6,492 nt of DNA from Prolixibacteraceae bacterium (lineage in GTDB: Bacteria; Bacteroidota; Bacteroidia; Bacteroidales; Prolixibacteraceae): contig JAFGGF010000315.1 of assembly GCA_016930735.1 (NCBI GenBank), positions 1 to 6,492 of the forward strand. Reading direction: 5' to 3'. Made by a program: the position numbers and the translations under genes. Positions 1 to 6,055 of this stretch are shown piece by piece; position 1 is the stretch's first letter; every line of letters starts with the position of its first letter. Under the pieces are notes generated by a model. The model was not told where the DNA came from. It saw only the letters and a list, made by a program, of their open reading frames with translations, and did no database searches.

Positions 1-78
1 ATGATGGGTTTTGACCATGCGCGGGAAACAGAAAATGAACTAAAAAGTATTTATAACCAACCCGTTGCTAGGTTTTAG
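1..78 (+). CDS. C-terminal fragment of an unidentified protein, cut by the left edge
   Basis: Reading frame 1 is open from the first base to a TAG at 76-78 and encodes 25 residues ending in NQPVARF. The other two plus-strand frames are closed almost at once, by TGA at 2-4 and at 12-14. The two ATG codons at the very start may be internal methionines. The composition (charged, DHARETENEL-like) looks like a real protein tail rather than random AT-rich DNA. I do not recognise the family. It would be convergent with the minus-strand methyltransferase that ends at 284. A chance open frame of this length is also possible, hence the modest confidence. Confidence 0.45.
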   Translation: MMGFDHARETENELKSIYNQPVARF

Positions 79-110
79 TTATAAAAAATCAATAATCAGT
101 CATTTATAAT

Positions 111-192
111 AGACCCCCATCTCGGTCTTCCCCCAATGGGGGGAACCTGCCAGACAGTCAGGCTGGGATGTCCAACGGACAGAAAGGGGTCT
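111..192. repeat. GC-rich folded intergenic element with 7-bp terminal inverted repeats
   Basis: The ends AGACCCC (111-117) and GGGGTCT (186-192) are perfect reverse complements. Inside lie a strong hairpin, TTCCCCC (128-134) against GGGGGAA (139-145), a CCTG/CAGG or CCAG/CTGG stem between 146 and 166, and a TGTCC-AAC-GGACA hairpin (169-181). The block is GC-rich within AT-rich flanks. This architecture resembles the dispersed intergenic palindromic elements (REP- or MITE-like) seen in many Bacteroidota genomes. It sits between two convergent reading frames, so it could also act as a two-way transcription terminator. Only one copy is visible here, so calling it a dispersed repeat is inference. 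Confidence 0.5.
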
Positions 193-214
193 GCTTTTGA
201 AAATCAGTTTTAAT

Positions 215-233
215 AGATAAAATAATTTTATCT
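215..233. repeat. AT-only 19-base perfect palindrome
   Basis: AGATAAAAT (215-223) and ATTTTATCT (225-233) are exact reverse complements around a single central A. On the minus strand it lies 51 bases past the stop codon of the methyltransferase gene ending at 284. As RNA the loop would have to open to three or more bases, giving a weak stem, so a strong terminator is doubtful. A protein-binding palindrome is an alternative. Palindromes of A and T also arise easily by chance in such DNA. Confidence 0.35.
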
Positions 234-283
234 TTATGATCAAACCGCTCAACCCTTTATAACCAATAAGGATTTATCCGGAT

Positions 284-877
284 TCATTTTATGCCAGTAA
301 CCCTGATCACGGAAGCAACTCCCTGATGGAATCCACCTTCTCTGAGATCAATTTCTGTTTTAATAATTTCAAGCTCGATAAAACCGATAAAGTCATTTTT
401 TAAATCTTCTTCCGAAAAAAGCATATCAACATTACGAGGGCCACCGGTATTATTATAAATCTGTTCTTTTGAAAATCCTTCGAAAATAAGAATTCCTCCC
501 GGTTTTAATAAACCAGCCAGTTTCCTGTGAACTTTTGTCCGCTGACCCGGTTCAGGATGTGCATAAATCAGGGCAATACAGTCAAACGATCCCCTATCAG
601 CTTCAAACTCCTCATGTGTGGCAATCCGGTAATCGATTTTTACATGATTTTGTTTTGCCAGGTTTTCAGCTTTCTTTTTACCTTGAGTGCTGTAATCGTA
701 GGCAGTGACTTCCCAGCCAAGTGTAGCGGCAAAAACTGCGTTCCTGCCCTCCCCTTCCCCCGGCAAAAAGAGTTTACCCGGTTTTAACCGGACAATGTTT
801 TCACGGAAAAATTCATTCGGTTCCTTCCCGTAAACATATTCTTCAGTATTGTATCGCTGATCCCAGAATTCTTTCAT
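284..877 (-). CDS. Class I SAM-dependent methyltransferase, small TehB-like type
   Basis: The 197-residue protein is a compact single-domain methyltransferase that should use S-adenosylmethionine as donor; the acceptor cannot be read from sequence. The SAM-binding loop is PGEGEGRNAVFA at residues 39-50, with Glu replacing the usual Cys of GxGxG. It is followed by an acidic residue at the end of strand beta 2 (AYDYS, Asp61), a motif IV segment FDCIALIYAH at 98-107, and LLKPGGILIFEGF at 123-135. Length and N-terminus (MKEFWDQRY) fit family members of about 200 residues that databases often label tellurite-resistance or thiopurine-methyltransferase-like. I chose the ATG at 877-875 because it gives the familiar N-terminus and has AGAGG just upstream; the ATG at 895 would add six residues. 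The gene stands alone on the minus strand, divergent from the esterase gene. A tellurite role is not implied. Confidence 0.88.
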   Translation of the reverse strand: MKEFWDQRYNTEEYVYGKEPNEFFRENIVRLKPGKLFLPGEGEGRNAVFAATLGWEVTAYDYSTQGKKKAENLAKQNHVKIDYRIATHEEFEADRGSFDCIALIYAHPEPGQRTKVHRKLAGLLKPGGILIFEGFSKEQIYNNTGGPRNVDMLFSEEDLKNDFIGFIELEIIKTEIDLREGGFHQGVASVIRVTGIK

Positions 878-1033
878 ATACCTCTGAATTAACATTGCTA
901 AAATAAAATTGTTTTAGAAATTCTTTGTGCTTTTGTGACTTCGCAACTGAAAATTATATCGTTAATTTTAATATAATCTTCAAACAGACCGTTGTATTTA
1001 TTAATTTTAAAGCCTGTACCAAAAACTTTTAAA
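878..1033. promoter_or_regulatory. Divergent intergenic region, promoters expected but not resolved
   Basis: This AT-rich gap separates a minus-strand and a plus-strand gene, so it should hold promoters for both. Matches to the Bacteroidota elements (TTTG at -33, TAnnTTTG at -7) are imperfect. On the plus strand TAATTTTA occurs at 963-970 and 992-999 without a well-spaced TTTG. On the minus strand TATTTTAG at 904-897 would start transcription downstream of the ATG at 895, which would favour the shorter methyltransferase start. None is strong enough to name as the promoter. Confidence 0.3.
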
Positions 1034-2140
1034 ATGAAGACTTTCAGAATTTCGCTCCTTTTTAGCCTGCTGATCGTATTGATTTCCTGTTCTAAGGAAT
1101 TTCAGGTTTTCAATCCCGACAATGAACTGATCCGTTACCAGGGAAGAGTCGACCTGACCAATCCGGCTGAACCTGTTTTAATTGGCTCAGCCTGTTATGT
1201 CGAAATAAATTTTGCAGGCGATTCCTGTAATGTTCTGCTGAAAAATATGAATCCTCCGCACCTGTATAATTTTATATCAGTTGAACTGGATGGTAAATAC
1301 CTCGGGCGGGTAAAAATAGTTGCCGATACCTTGAAGTCCTATTCATTTGTTCCGGAATCAGCTTTGGAAGTTCATAACCTGAAGATTTTTAAGGCTACCG
1401 AAGCGTCAAACGGCACAATAGCTTTTGGGGGTGTTCAGGCAAAAGGGATTGACAAGCTCCCTGTTTTACACGAAAGAAAAATTGAATTTATCGGGAATTC
1501 CATCACTTGCGGGATGGGAGTTGACTGGGAAGAAATACCCTGCCATACCGGCCAATGGTACGACCAGCACAATGCTTTCCTGGCATACGGACCGCAGTCG
1601 GCAATAAAACTGAATGCACAGTTTATGCTGAGCTCGGTTTCAGGGATTGGGATTTACCGCAACTGGAACAGCCCCGGCCCGGTTATGCCCGATGTTTATG
1701 AAAATATGTACCTCAACACCGACGTTTCAAAAAAATGGGATTTTACAGCTTACACTCCCGACCTGGTAAGCATCTGCCTTGGTACCAATGATTTTTCCGA
1801 CGGAGATGGAAGAAACGAACGATTGCCCTTTGATTCGGCGCAATATGTTAACAGCTATATCAATTTTGTGGAAACCATTTATTCACATTATCCAAAAACA
1901 CAGGTTTGCCTTTTAACCAGCCCCATGGTTGATGGTGAAAAAGCTACAATGTTTGAGCGTTGTGTAACAGCAGTTAAAAATCATTTTGAAGAATCTGATC
2001 CGGATAAAAAGTCGATTGCACTTTATTTCTTCGGGGGATTAACTCCGCATGGCTGCGACTACCATCCCGATAAAAACGACCAGCAGGAAATGGCAAACCG
2101 GCTTGTCCCCTTTTATAAAGAAGTGATGGGGTGGAATTAA
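1034..2140 (+). CDS. SGNH/GDSL hydrolase lipoprotein, carbohydrate esterase family 2-like
   Basis: The 368-residue protein is predicted to remove acetyl groups from plant-type polysaccharides such as xylan or glucomannan, by analogy with CE2 acetylesterases. With the ATG at 1034 it begins with a lipoprotein signal: Lys-Arg positive residues, a hydrophobic stretch, and lipobox LISC with the lipidated Cys at residue 19. The in-frame ATG at 992 would put 14 extra residues before the signal, so I reject it. Residues about 25-140 form the beta-sandwich domain typical of CE2 (SVELDGKYLGRVKI near 82-95). The SGNH core follows: block I FIGNSITCG with nucleophile Ser156, block II SGIGIYRNW around 203-211, block III GTND with Asn252, and block V DYHPD with His344 and Asp342. 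All expected catalytic residues are present. It is probably anchored to the outer membrane or periplasmic face. No SusC/SusD genes are next to it, so its substrate is inferred from family only. Confidence 0.87.
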   Translation: MKTFRISLLFSLLIVLISCSKEFQVFNPDNELIRYQGRVDLTNPAEPVLIGSACYVEINFAGDSCNVLLKNMNPPHLYNFISVELDGKYLGRVKIVADTLKSYSFVPESALEVHNLKIFKATEASNGTIAFGGVQAKGIDKLPVLHERKIEFIGNSITCGMGVDWEEIPCHTGQWYDQHNAFLAYGPQSAIKLNAQFMLSSVSGIGIYRNWNSPGPVMPDVYENMYLNTDVSKKWDFTAYTPDLVSICLGTNDFSDGDGRNERLPFDSAQYVNSYINFVETIYSHYPKTQVCLLTSPMVDGEKATMFERCVTAVKNHFEESDPDKKSIALYFFGGLTPHGCDYHPDKNDQQEMANRLVPFYKEVMGWN

Positions 2141-2209
2141 GATTAAGAAGAATGCTGAGGTTGAGACTAACGTTAAAAATTTAATCTATATAAAACTGAA
2201 AGGATAAAA

Positions 2210-2530
2210 ATGTCAGTAAAAAGGTTGTGGCACGGTTGGACTACTAAAGAAAATGCAGATAAATATCAGCAACTGCTTCACAAAGAAATATTTCCCGGAA
2301 TTAAAGCAAAAAATATATCCGGGTATAAAAGCATAGAATTATTCCGAAGGGAGCTGGAAGACGAGGTCGAATTTATTACAATTATGACCTTTGACTCAAT
2401 CCAAAATGTTATCGATTTTCAGGGTGAAGATTATAAAAAATGTTATGTACCCGACGCAGCGCAAAAAGTGTTAAAACGATGGGATATGGAATCATCCCAT
2501 TACGATTTGATTGAAAAGATTGATTATTGA
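2210..2530 (+). CDS. Antibiotic biosynthesis monooxygenase-like (ABM) dimeric alpha/beta-barrel protein
   Basis: The 106-residue protein matches the length and shape of the ABM/ferredoxin-like fold: an N-terminal strand with VKRLWHGWT, a long helix holding ENADKYQQLLHKEIFP, a strand-turn-strand with GYKSIELFRRE and EVEFITIMTF, and a C-terminal helix ending with VPDAAQKVLKRWD. Members usually act as dimers. Despite the family name most have no proven monooxygenase activity, and nothing here identifies a substrate or cofactor. An AAAGGA sequence lies five bases before the ATG, a better ribosome site than most in this window. It sits 69 bases behind the esterase gene on the same strand, so co-transcription is possible, but there is no evident functional link. 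Confidence 0.8.
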   Translation: MSVKRLWHGWTTKENADKYQQLLHKEIFPGIKAKNISGYKSIELFRRELEDEVEFITIMTFDSIQNVIDFQGEDYKKCYVPDAAQKVLKRWDMESSHYDLIEKIDY

Positions 2531-2710
2531 TTGTCGATTAATGATTTTTTTAATCCTTCTCCCGAAGAAATACATTTGGAAAATCTGGATTATTTTTAGT
2601 AGCGTTTAGAGTGAATATTCAAACCTATAATTTCGATTTTTTAGACATATTTTTAGATAAGCTTCCCTAATTAGTCTGGAAAAAATAAAAACAGATTCAA
2701 TTTTAAATCC

Positions 2711-2718
2711 TAATTTTG
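2711..2718 (+). promoter_or_regulatory. Bacteroidota-type -7 promoter element ahead of the IMP dehydrogenase gene
   Basis: TAATTTTG fits the Bacteroidota -7 consensus TAnnTTTG at every fixed position. It ends 23 bases before the ATG at 2742, which would give a short leader of roughly 15-20 bases. No TTTG is present at the ideal distance upstream (about 2685-2692), so the -33 half is missing or degenerate. The call is inference from consensus. The rest of the 211-base gap (2531-2741) is AT-rich and shows no other clear structure; in particular I see no purine-riboswitch-like fold. Confidence 0.45.
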
Positions 2719-2741
2719 CCAAACTTTTAATGTAAAAAGGT

Positions 2742-4238
2742 ATGGCAAAGATAATGAATGAAGTTTCGAGGACTTTCAATGAATATCTGATTATTCCGGG
2801 ATTAACATCCAGACTGAATACACCCGATAATGTGGATTTAAAAACACCATTGGTTAAGTTCAAAAAAGGAGAATCACCCAAAATTTCTTTGAATATCCCT
2901 TTTACTTCAGCCATTATGCAATCAGTTTCAGACAGCGGATTGGCCATAGCCCTGGCAAAAGAAGGTGGGCTTTCGTTTATTTTTGGTTCACAGCCTATCG
3001 AGGACCAGGCAAGAATGGTTACGGAAGTCAAAAAACACAAAGCCGGATTTGTTGAAAGCAGGGCCAACATCACACCGGAACATACCTTAAAAGATATCAT
3101 TGCTTTAAAAGAAAAAACAGGTTTTTCAACTGTTGGGGTTACCCATGACGGAACATCATCGGGCAAACTGTTGGGAATTGTTGCCAGCCGCGATTACAGG
3201 CTAAGCAGGGACAGTGAAGATAAAAAAGTGAAAGACTTCATGACCTCGTTTGAAAACCTGTTTACTGCCAGAGATGGGATATCACTTAGCGAGGCCAACG
3301 ATGTCATTTGGGAACACAAATTAAATTCCCTGCCAATTATTGATGAAAACCAGAACCTGAAATATTTTGTTTTTCGCAAAGACTACGATAATCACATTAA
3401 AAATCCGAATGAATTATCGGATTCCAATAAACAACTGATCGTTGGTGCCGGAATCAATACCAGGGATTATGAAGAAAGAGTTCCCGCTCTGGTCGATGCC
3501 GGTGTCGATGTTTTATGTATCGATTCTTCTGATGGTTTTTCAGAATGGCAAAAGGAAACCATTCAGTATATCAGGAAAAAATACGGAAATGAAGTTTTGG
3601 TGGGAGCCGGCAATGTGGTTGATAAAGACGGATTCCTTTACCTTGCTGAGGCAGGTGCCGATTTTATTAAAGTGGGAGTTGGCGGTGGTTCCATTTGTAT
3701 CACACGCGAACAAAAAGGAATTGGCAGAGGCCAGGCTACGGCACTGATTGATGTTGCACAGGCAAGAAATGAGTATTTCAAAAAAACAGGCGAGTACATC
3801 CCAATATGTTCCGATGGTGGTATTGTGCAGGATTATCATATGATACTGGCGCTGGCCATGGGAGCAGACTTTTTAATGATGGGAAGGTACTTTGCACGCT
3901 TCGATGAAAGCCCGACACGAAAAATGTTTGTCAATGGAAATTACGTAAAAGAATACTGGGGCGAAGGTTCAAACAGAGCCAGAAACTGGCAGAGGTACGA
4001 TATGGGAGGAAACAGCAACCTAAAATTCGAAGAAGGTGTTGACAGTTATGTGCCTTATGCCGGCAAATTAAAAGACAACCTTGAACAAACCCTTGGAAAA
4101 ATCAAATCTACCATGTGCAGTTGTGGGGTTTCAACTATAAATGAATTACAATCGGAAGCTAAAATCACCCTTGTTTCGTCAACAAGTATTATTGAAGGAG
4201 GAGCCCACGATGTGATTGTTAAAGACAGGGATAAATAA
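2742..4238 (+). CDS. guaB: IMP dehydrogenase, Tritrichomonas-type branch
   Basis: The 498-residue enzyme oxidises inosine 5'-monophosphate to xanthosine 5'-monophosphate with NAD+, the committed step toward guanine nucleotides, in the cytoplasm. It is a TIM barrel with two CBS domains (a Bateman module, roughly residues 97-222) inserted. Visible active-site parts are the IMP-binding loop VGVGGGSICITRE with catalytic Cys319, IDSSDG with Asp261, SDGGI with Asp358, the GRYFARFDESP segment at 381-391, and the mobile flap NWQRYDMGG with Arg418-Tyr419. The CBS module and the Arg-Tyr flap separate it from GMP reductase. Length and motif details differ from the standard bacterial enzyme (GIGPGSICTTR loop) and match the divergent type known from Tritrichomonas foetus. 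The start MAKIMNEVSRTFNEY agrees with that family and lies just after AAAAAGG. The organism may carry a standard guaB elsewhere, so the symbol denotes the activity, not necessarily the sole copy. Confidence 0.93.
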   Translation: MAKIMNEVSRTFNEYLIIPGLTSRLNTPDNVDLKTPLVKFKKGESPKISLNIPFTSAIMQSVSDSGLAIALAKEGGLSFIFGSQPIEDQARMVTEVKKHKAGFVESRANITPEHTLKDIIALKEKTGFSTVGVTHDGTSSGKLLGIVASRDYRLSRDSEDKKVKDFMTSFENLFTARDGISLSEANDVIWEHKLNSLPIIDENQNLKYFVFRKDYDNHIKNPNELSDSNKQLIVGAGINTRDYEERVPALVDAGVDVLCIDSSDGFSEWQKETIQYIRKKYGNEVLVGAGNVVDKDGFLYLAEAGADFIKVGVGGGSICITREQKGIGRGQATALIDVAQARNEYFKKTGEYIPICSDGGIVQDYHMILALAMGADFLMMGRYFARFDESPTRKMFVNGNYVKEYWGEGSNRARNWQRYDMGGNSNLKFEEGVDSYVPYAGKLKDNLEQTLGKIKSTMCSCGVSTINELQSEAKITLVSSTSIIEGGAHDVIVKDRDK

Positions 4239-4276
4239 CAAATATTGAATTCCTTCCACAAGAAATATAGTCGGAC

Positions 4277-5155
4277 ATGGAGAGACTGAAGGATTGTATT
4301 GATAAACAAATAAGCTCAAACCATAACAAAAATATTTTTACTGACAATCCTGAATTATTTCAATTTATAAATGAAACAGTAACAGCGATATCAGATATTA
4401 AGGGTTTAGATGATCATTCGGAAAATATTCTGATTGAATATGCAGCAGATAAAGCCATATCAGAGTTTTACAGGGTAAATCAATATTATTCATTTAATTC
4501 AGATTCCAAAAAAGATTTAAAAAATATTTATGCTGATTTAATTAAAAATTTAAGAGTTGGCATAGAACCATTAGAAACTATTTCAGAAAATCATTATCAA
4601 AAACTTAAAAACTGGTTGAAAAATAACAATCCTTTTGCTGAAAAAATTTATGAAGATTCAGGTGAAAAAATAGAACCGGTTGCCTGTTCCGAATACAAAC
4701 CTGAACTGCAAATTAAAATCCTGAATATTGAACTTCAAAACTTAAAACAACCTGTTCTGGATATTGGTTGCGGAAGCCAGGCAAATCTGGTAAAGTATTT
4801 AAGAAACATGGGATTTGAAGCTTTTGGAATCGACCGCCATAGTTTTGATACACCCTACCTGACTACTACCGATTGGCTGAAATATGAATATGGAAATAAA
4901 AAATGGGGGACAGTAGTAAGTAACCTTGGTTTTTCGAATCATTTTAATCATCATAATTTAAGGGCAGATGGAAACTATATGGAATATGGAAAAACCTATA
5001 TGGAAATTTTACATTCTTTAAAGGTTAGCGGATGTTTTCATTATGCTCCTGATGTACCTTTTATTGAAAAATACCTTGATAGTAAATTTGCTTTAAAAAA
5101 GTACGAAATTGAATATTATAATTTTAAAACAACAGTAGTAAAAAGGCTAAAATAA
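4277..5155 (+). CDS. Uncharacterised class I SAM-dependent methyltransferase with helical N-terminal extension
   Basis: The 292-residue protein has two parts. Residues 1 to about 150 are mostly charged, probably alpha-helical, without a domain I recognise (for example KKDLKNIYADLIKNLRVG at 78-95). Residues about 155-292 form a methyltransferase core: motif I PVLDIGCGSQANLVKYL (159-175), an acidic strand-2 residue in FGIDRH (Asp186), and a motif IV-like strand GTVVSNLGFSNHFNHH (211-226) rich in Asn and His. No target-recognition domain is evident, so DNA, RNA, protein or a small molecule could be the acceptor. It starts 38 bases after the IMP dehydrogenase stop and could be in one transcript with it. 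The N-terminal coding half is notably AT-rich (13 and 11 G+C per 60 bases at 4321-4380 and 4501-4560, against 27 per 60 at 3481-3540 in the preceding gene). That may indicate a different origin or relaxed selection. Confidence 0.75.
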   Translation: MERLKDCIDKQISSNHNKNIFTDNPELFQFINETVTAISDIKGLDDHSENILIEYAADKAISEFYRVNQYYSFNSDSKKDLKNIYADLIKNLRVGIEPLETISENHYQKLKNWLKNNNPFAEKIYEDSGEKIEPVACSEYKPELQIKILNIELQNLKQPVLDIGCGSQANLVKYLRNMGFEAFGIDRHSFDTPYLTTTDWLKYEYGNKKWGTVVSNLGFSNHFNHHNLRADGNYMEYGKTYMEILHSLKVSGCFHYAPDVPFIEKYLDSKFALKKYEIEYYNFKTTVVKRLK

Positions 5156-5492
5156 ATATTTATTCAGGCATGTAAACGGATTATAAATCTATTGTTAAAT
5201 AAAAACCATGACCTTCCTGTAATTTTATAGTTTCATTTCTGACTTTCAAATAAAACCACTACATTCGCAGTGCATGACAAAAACATCAAAATATACTTCC
5301 GTTTGCTGTTTGATTTCGGCATAAAAGACAGGTAAATAAGTTTATTACCTGTCGAATCTTACAGTCGTATTGATTTAACTTCTTATGAAATAATCAATAC
5401 TTATTTTCCTTTTTAAATATCCGATGGTTTATCTTTTTAAATTAATCATCAATTGAAGGCACTGGATGTGCTTAATTTTAAAATTTAATACA
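5156..5492. other. AT-rich intergenic region before the acetyltransferase pair
   Basis: About 340 bases without a convincing gene. It holds a 14-base AT palindrome overlapping the upstream stop codon (5151-5164), a 16-codon open frame with ATG at 5274 and TAA at 5322-5324, the inverted repeat at 5327-5353, and a 10-base direct repeat CTTTTTAAAT at 5409-5418 and 5433-5442. A promoter for the acetyltransferases should lie here, but matches to TAnnTTTG are imperfect (TAAGTTTA at 5337, TATCTTTT at 5430). Confidence 0.5.
5327..5353. repeat. Inverted repeat with 9-bp arms, possible terminator or operator
   Basis: GACAGGTAA (5327-5335) and TTACCTGTC (5345-5353) are perfect reverse complements separated by nine bases. 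As RNA this is a stable small hairpin. No T-run follows it on the plus strand, so it is not a classic intrinsic terminator in that direction; on the minus strand the following bases are more T-rich, but no gene ends there. The spacer includes TAAGTTTA (5337-5344), one base off the Bacteroidota -7 element, so the arms could be the two half-sites of a regulator overlapping a promoter. That reading is inference. Confidence 0.5.
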
Positions 5493-6044
5493 ATGACAAT
5501 CAATAATATTTTAATCAGAAAAGCAGAAAAAAGTGATTTAAATGACATTTTGAAGGTTGAAGAACAGGCTTTTGGCTATAAAAAAGAAGCTTTGCTAGTT
5601 GCCGGCCTGCTAAAAGACAGAAGTGCAGAACCTATTTTATCGCTGCTGGCTTTTTACAAAGGAAAGGCAGTCGGGCATGTTTTATTCACACGGGCATACC
5701 TGGATGGCAGGGATCAGCCAATGATTCATATACTTGCTCCACTGGCAGTTATCCCTGAATTTCAAAAAAAGGGGATTGGTGGCCTTCTAATAAAAAGAGG
5801 GCTGGAAATTTTAAAAGAAACAGGGACAAAACTGGTTTTTGTCCTGGGGCATATGGATTATTACCCACGCTTCGGTTTTATCCCCGATGCTAAAAGGCTT
5901 GGATTTTCAGCACCATACCCCATTCCTCAAAAATTTGCCAATGCATGGATGATGCAGTCGTTGGTACCGGATGCCCGGAATATTTATAACGGCCATATAC
6001 AATGTGCCAATGAATTAAATAAACCTGAACATTGGAGAGAATAA
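5493..6044 (+). CDS. GNAT family N-acetyltransferase, YhbS-like
   Basis: The 183-residue protein should transfer an acetyl group from acetyl-CoA to an amine on an unknown acceptor. The fold is seen in order: beta 1 ILIRKAEKSDLNDI near the start, a strand with KGKAVGHVLFTRA around residues 56-68, beta 4 with IHILAPLAVIPEF, and the acetyl-CoA pyrophosphate loop QKKGIG at residues 91-96 followed by the GLLIKRGLEIL helix. Motif B region is LGHMDYYPRFGF at about 118-129, typical of YhbS-like members. I prefer the ATG at 5493, which places the first strand as in homologues. The ATG at 5466 would add nine residues and has GAAGG six bases upstream, so it is a real alternative. It lies 11 bases ahead of a second GNAT gene and is probably co-transcribed with it. 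Confidence 0.87.
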   Translation: MTINNILIRKAEKSDLNDILKVEEQAFGYKKEALLVAGLLKDRSAEPILSLLAFYKGKAVGHVLFTRAYLDGRDQPMIHILAPLAVIPEFQKKGIGGLLIKRGLEILKETGTKLVFVLGHMDYYPRFGFIPDAKRLGFSAPYPIPQKFANAWMMQSLVPDARNIYNGHIQCANELNKPEHWRE

Positions 6045-6055
6045 AAATTAAAATT

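Noticed and set aside
50..266. 11-base direct repeat TTTATAACCAA at 50-60 and 256-266 flanking the GC-rich element
   Set aside because: It could look like a target-site duplication, but the copies are far from the element's ends and one lies inside the possible reading frame at the left edge; chance in AT-rich DNA is the simpler explanation.
284..877. Tellurite-resistance gene (tehB) assignment
   Set aside because: The protein shares the general methyltransferase type, but nothing specific to tellurite detoxification is visible and no partner gene is present, so no symbol was given.
2531..2741. Purine riboswitch upstream of the IMP dehydrogenase gene
   Set aside because: The AT-rich gap has only weak short pairings (GATTAA/TTAATC at 2536-2555 and TGAATATTCA at 2612-2621) and no conserved riboswitch core; the likely transcription start near 2725 leaves too little leader.
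2606..3166. Long minus-strand open frame of 186 codons opposite the start of the IMP dehydrogenase gene
   Set aside because: It runs antisense through a clearly recognisable conserved enzyme and its translation shows no family features; it is a shadow of the plus-strand codons.
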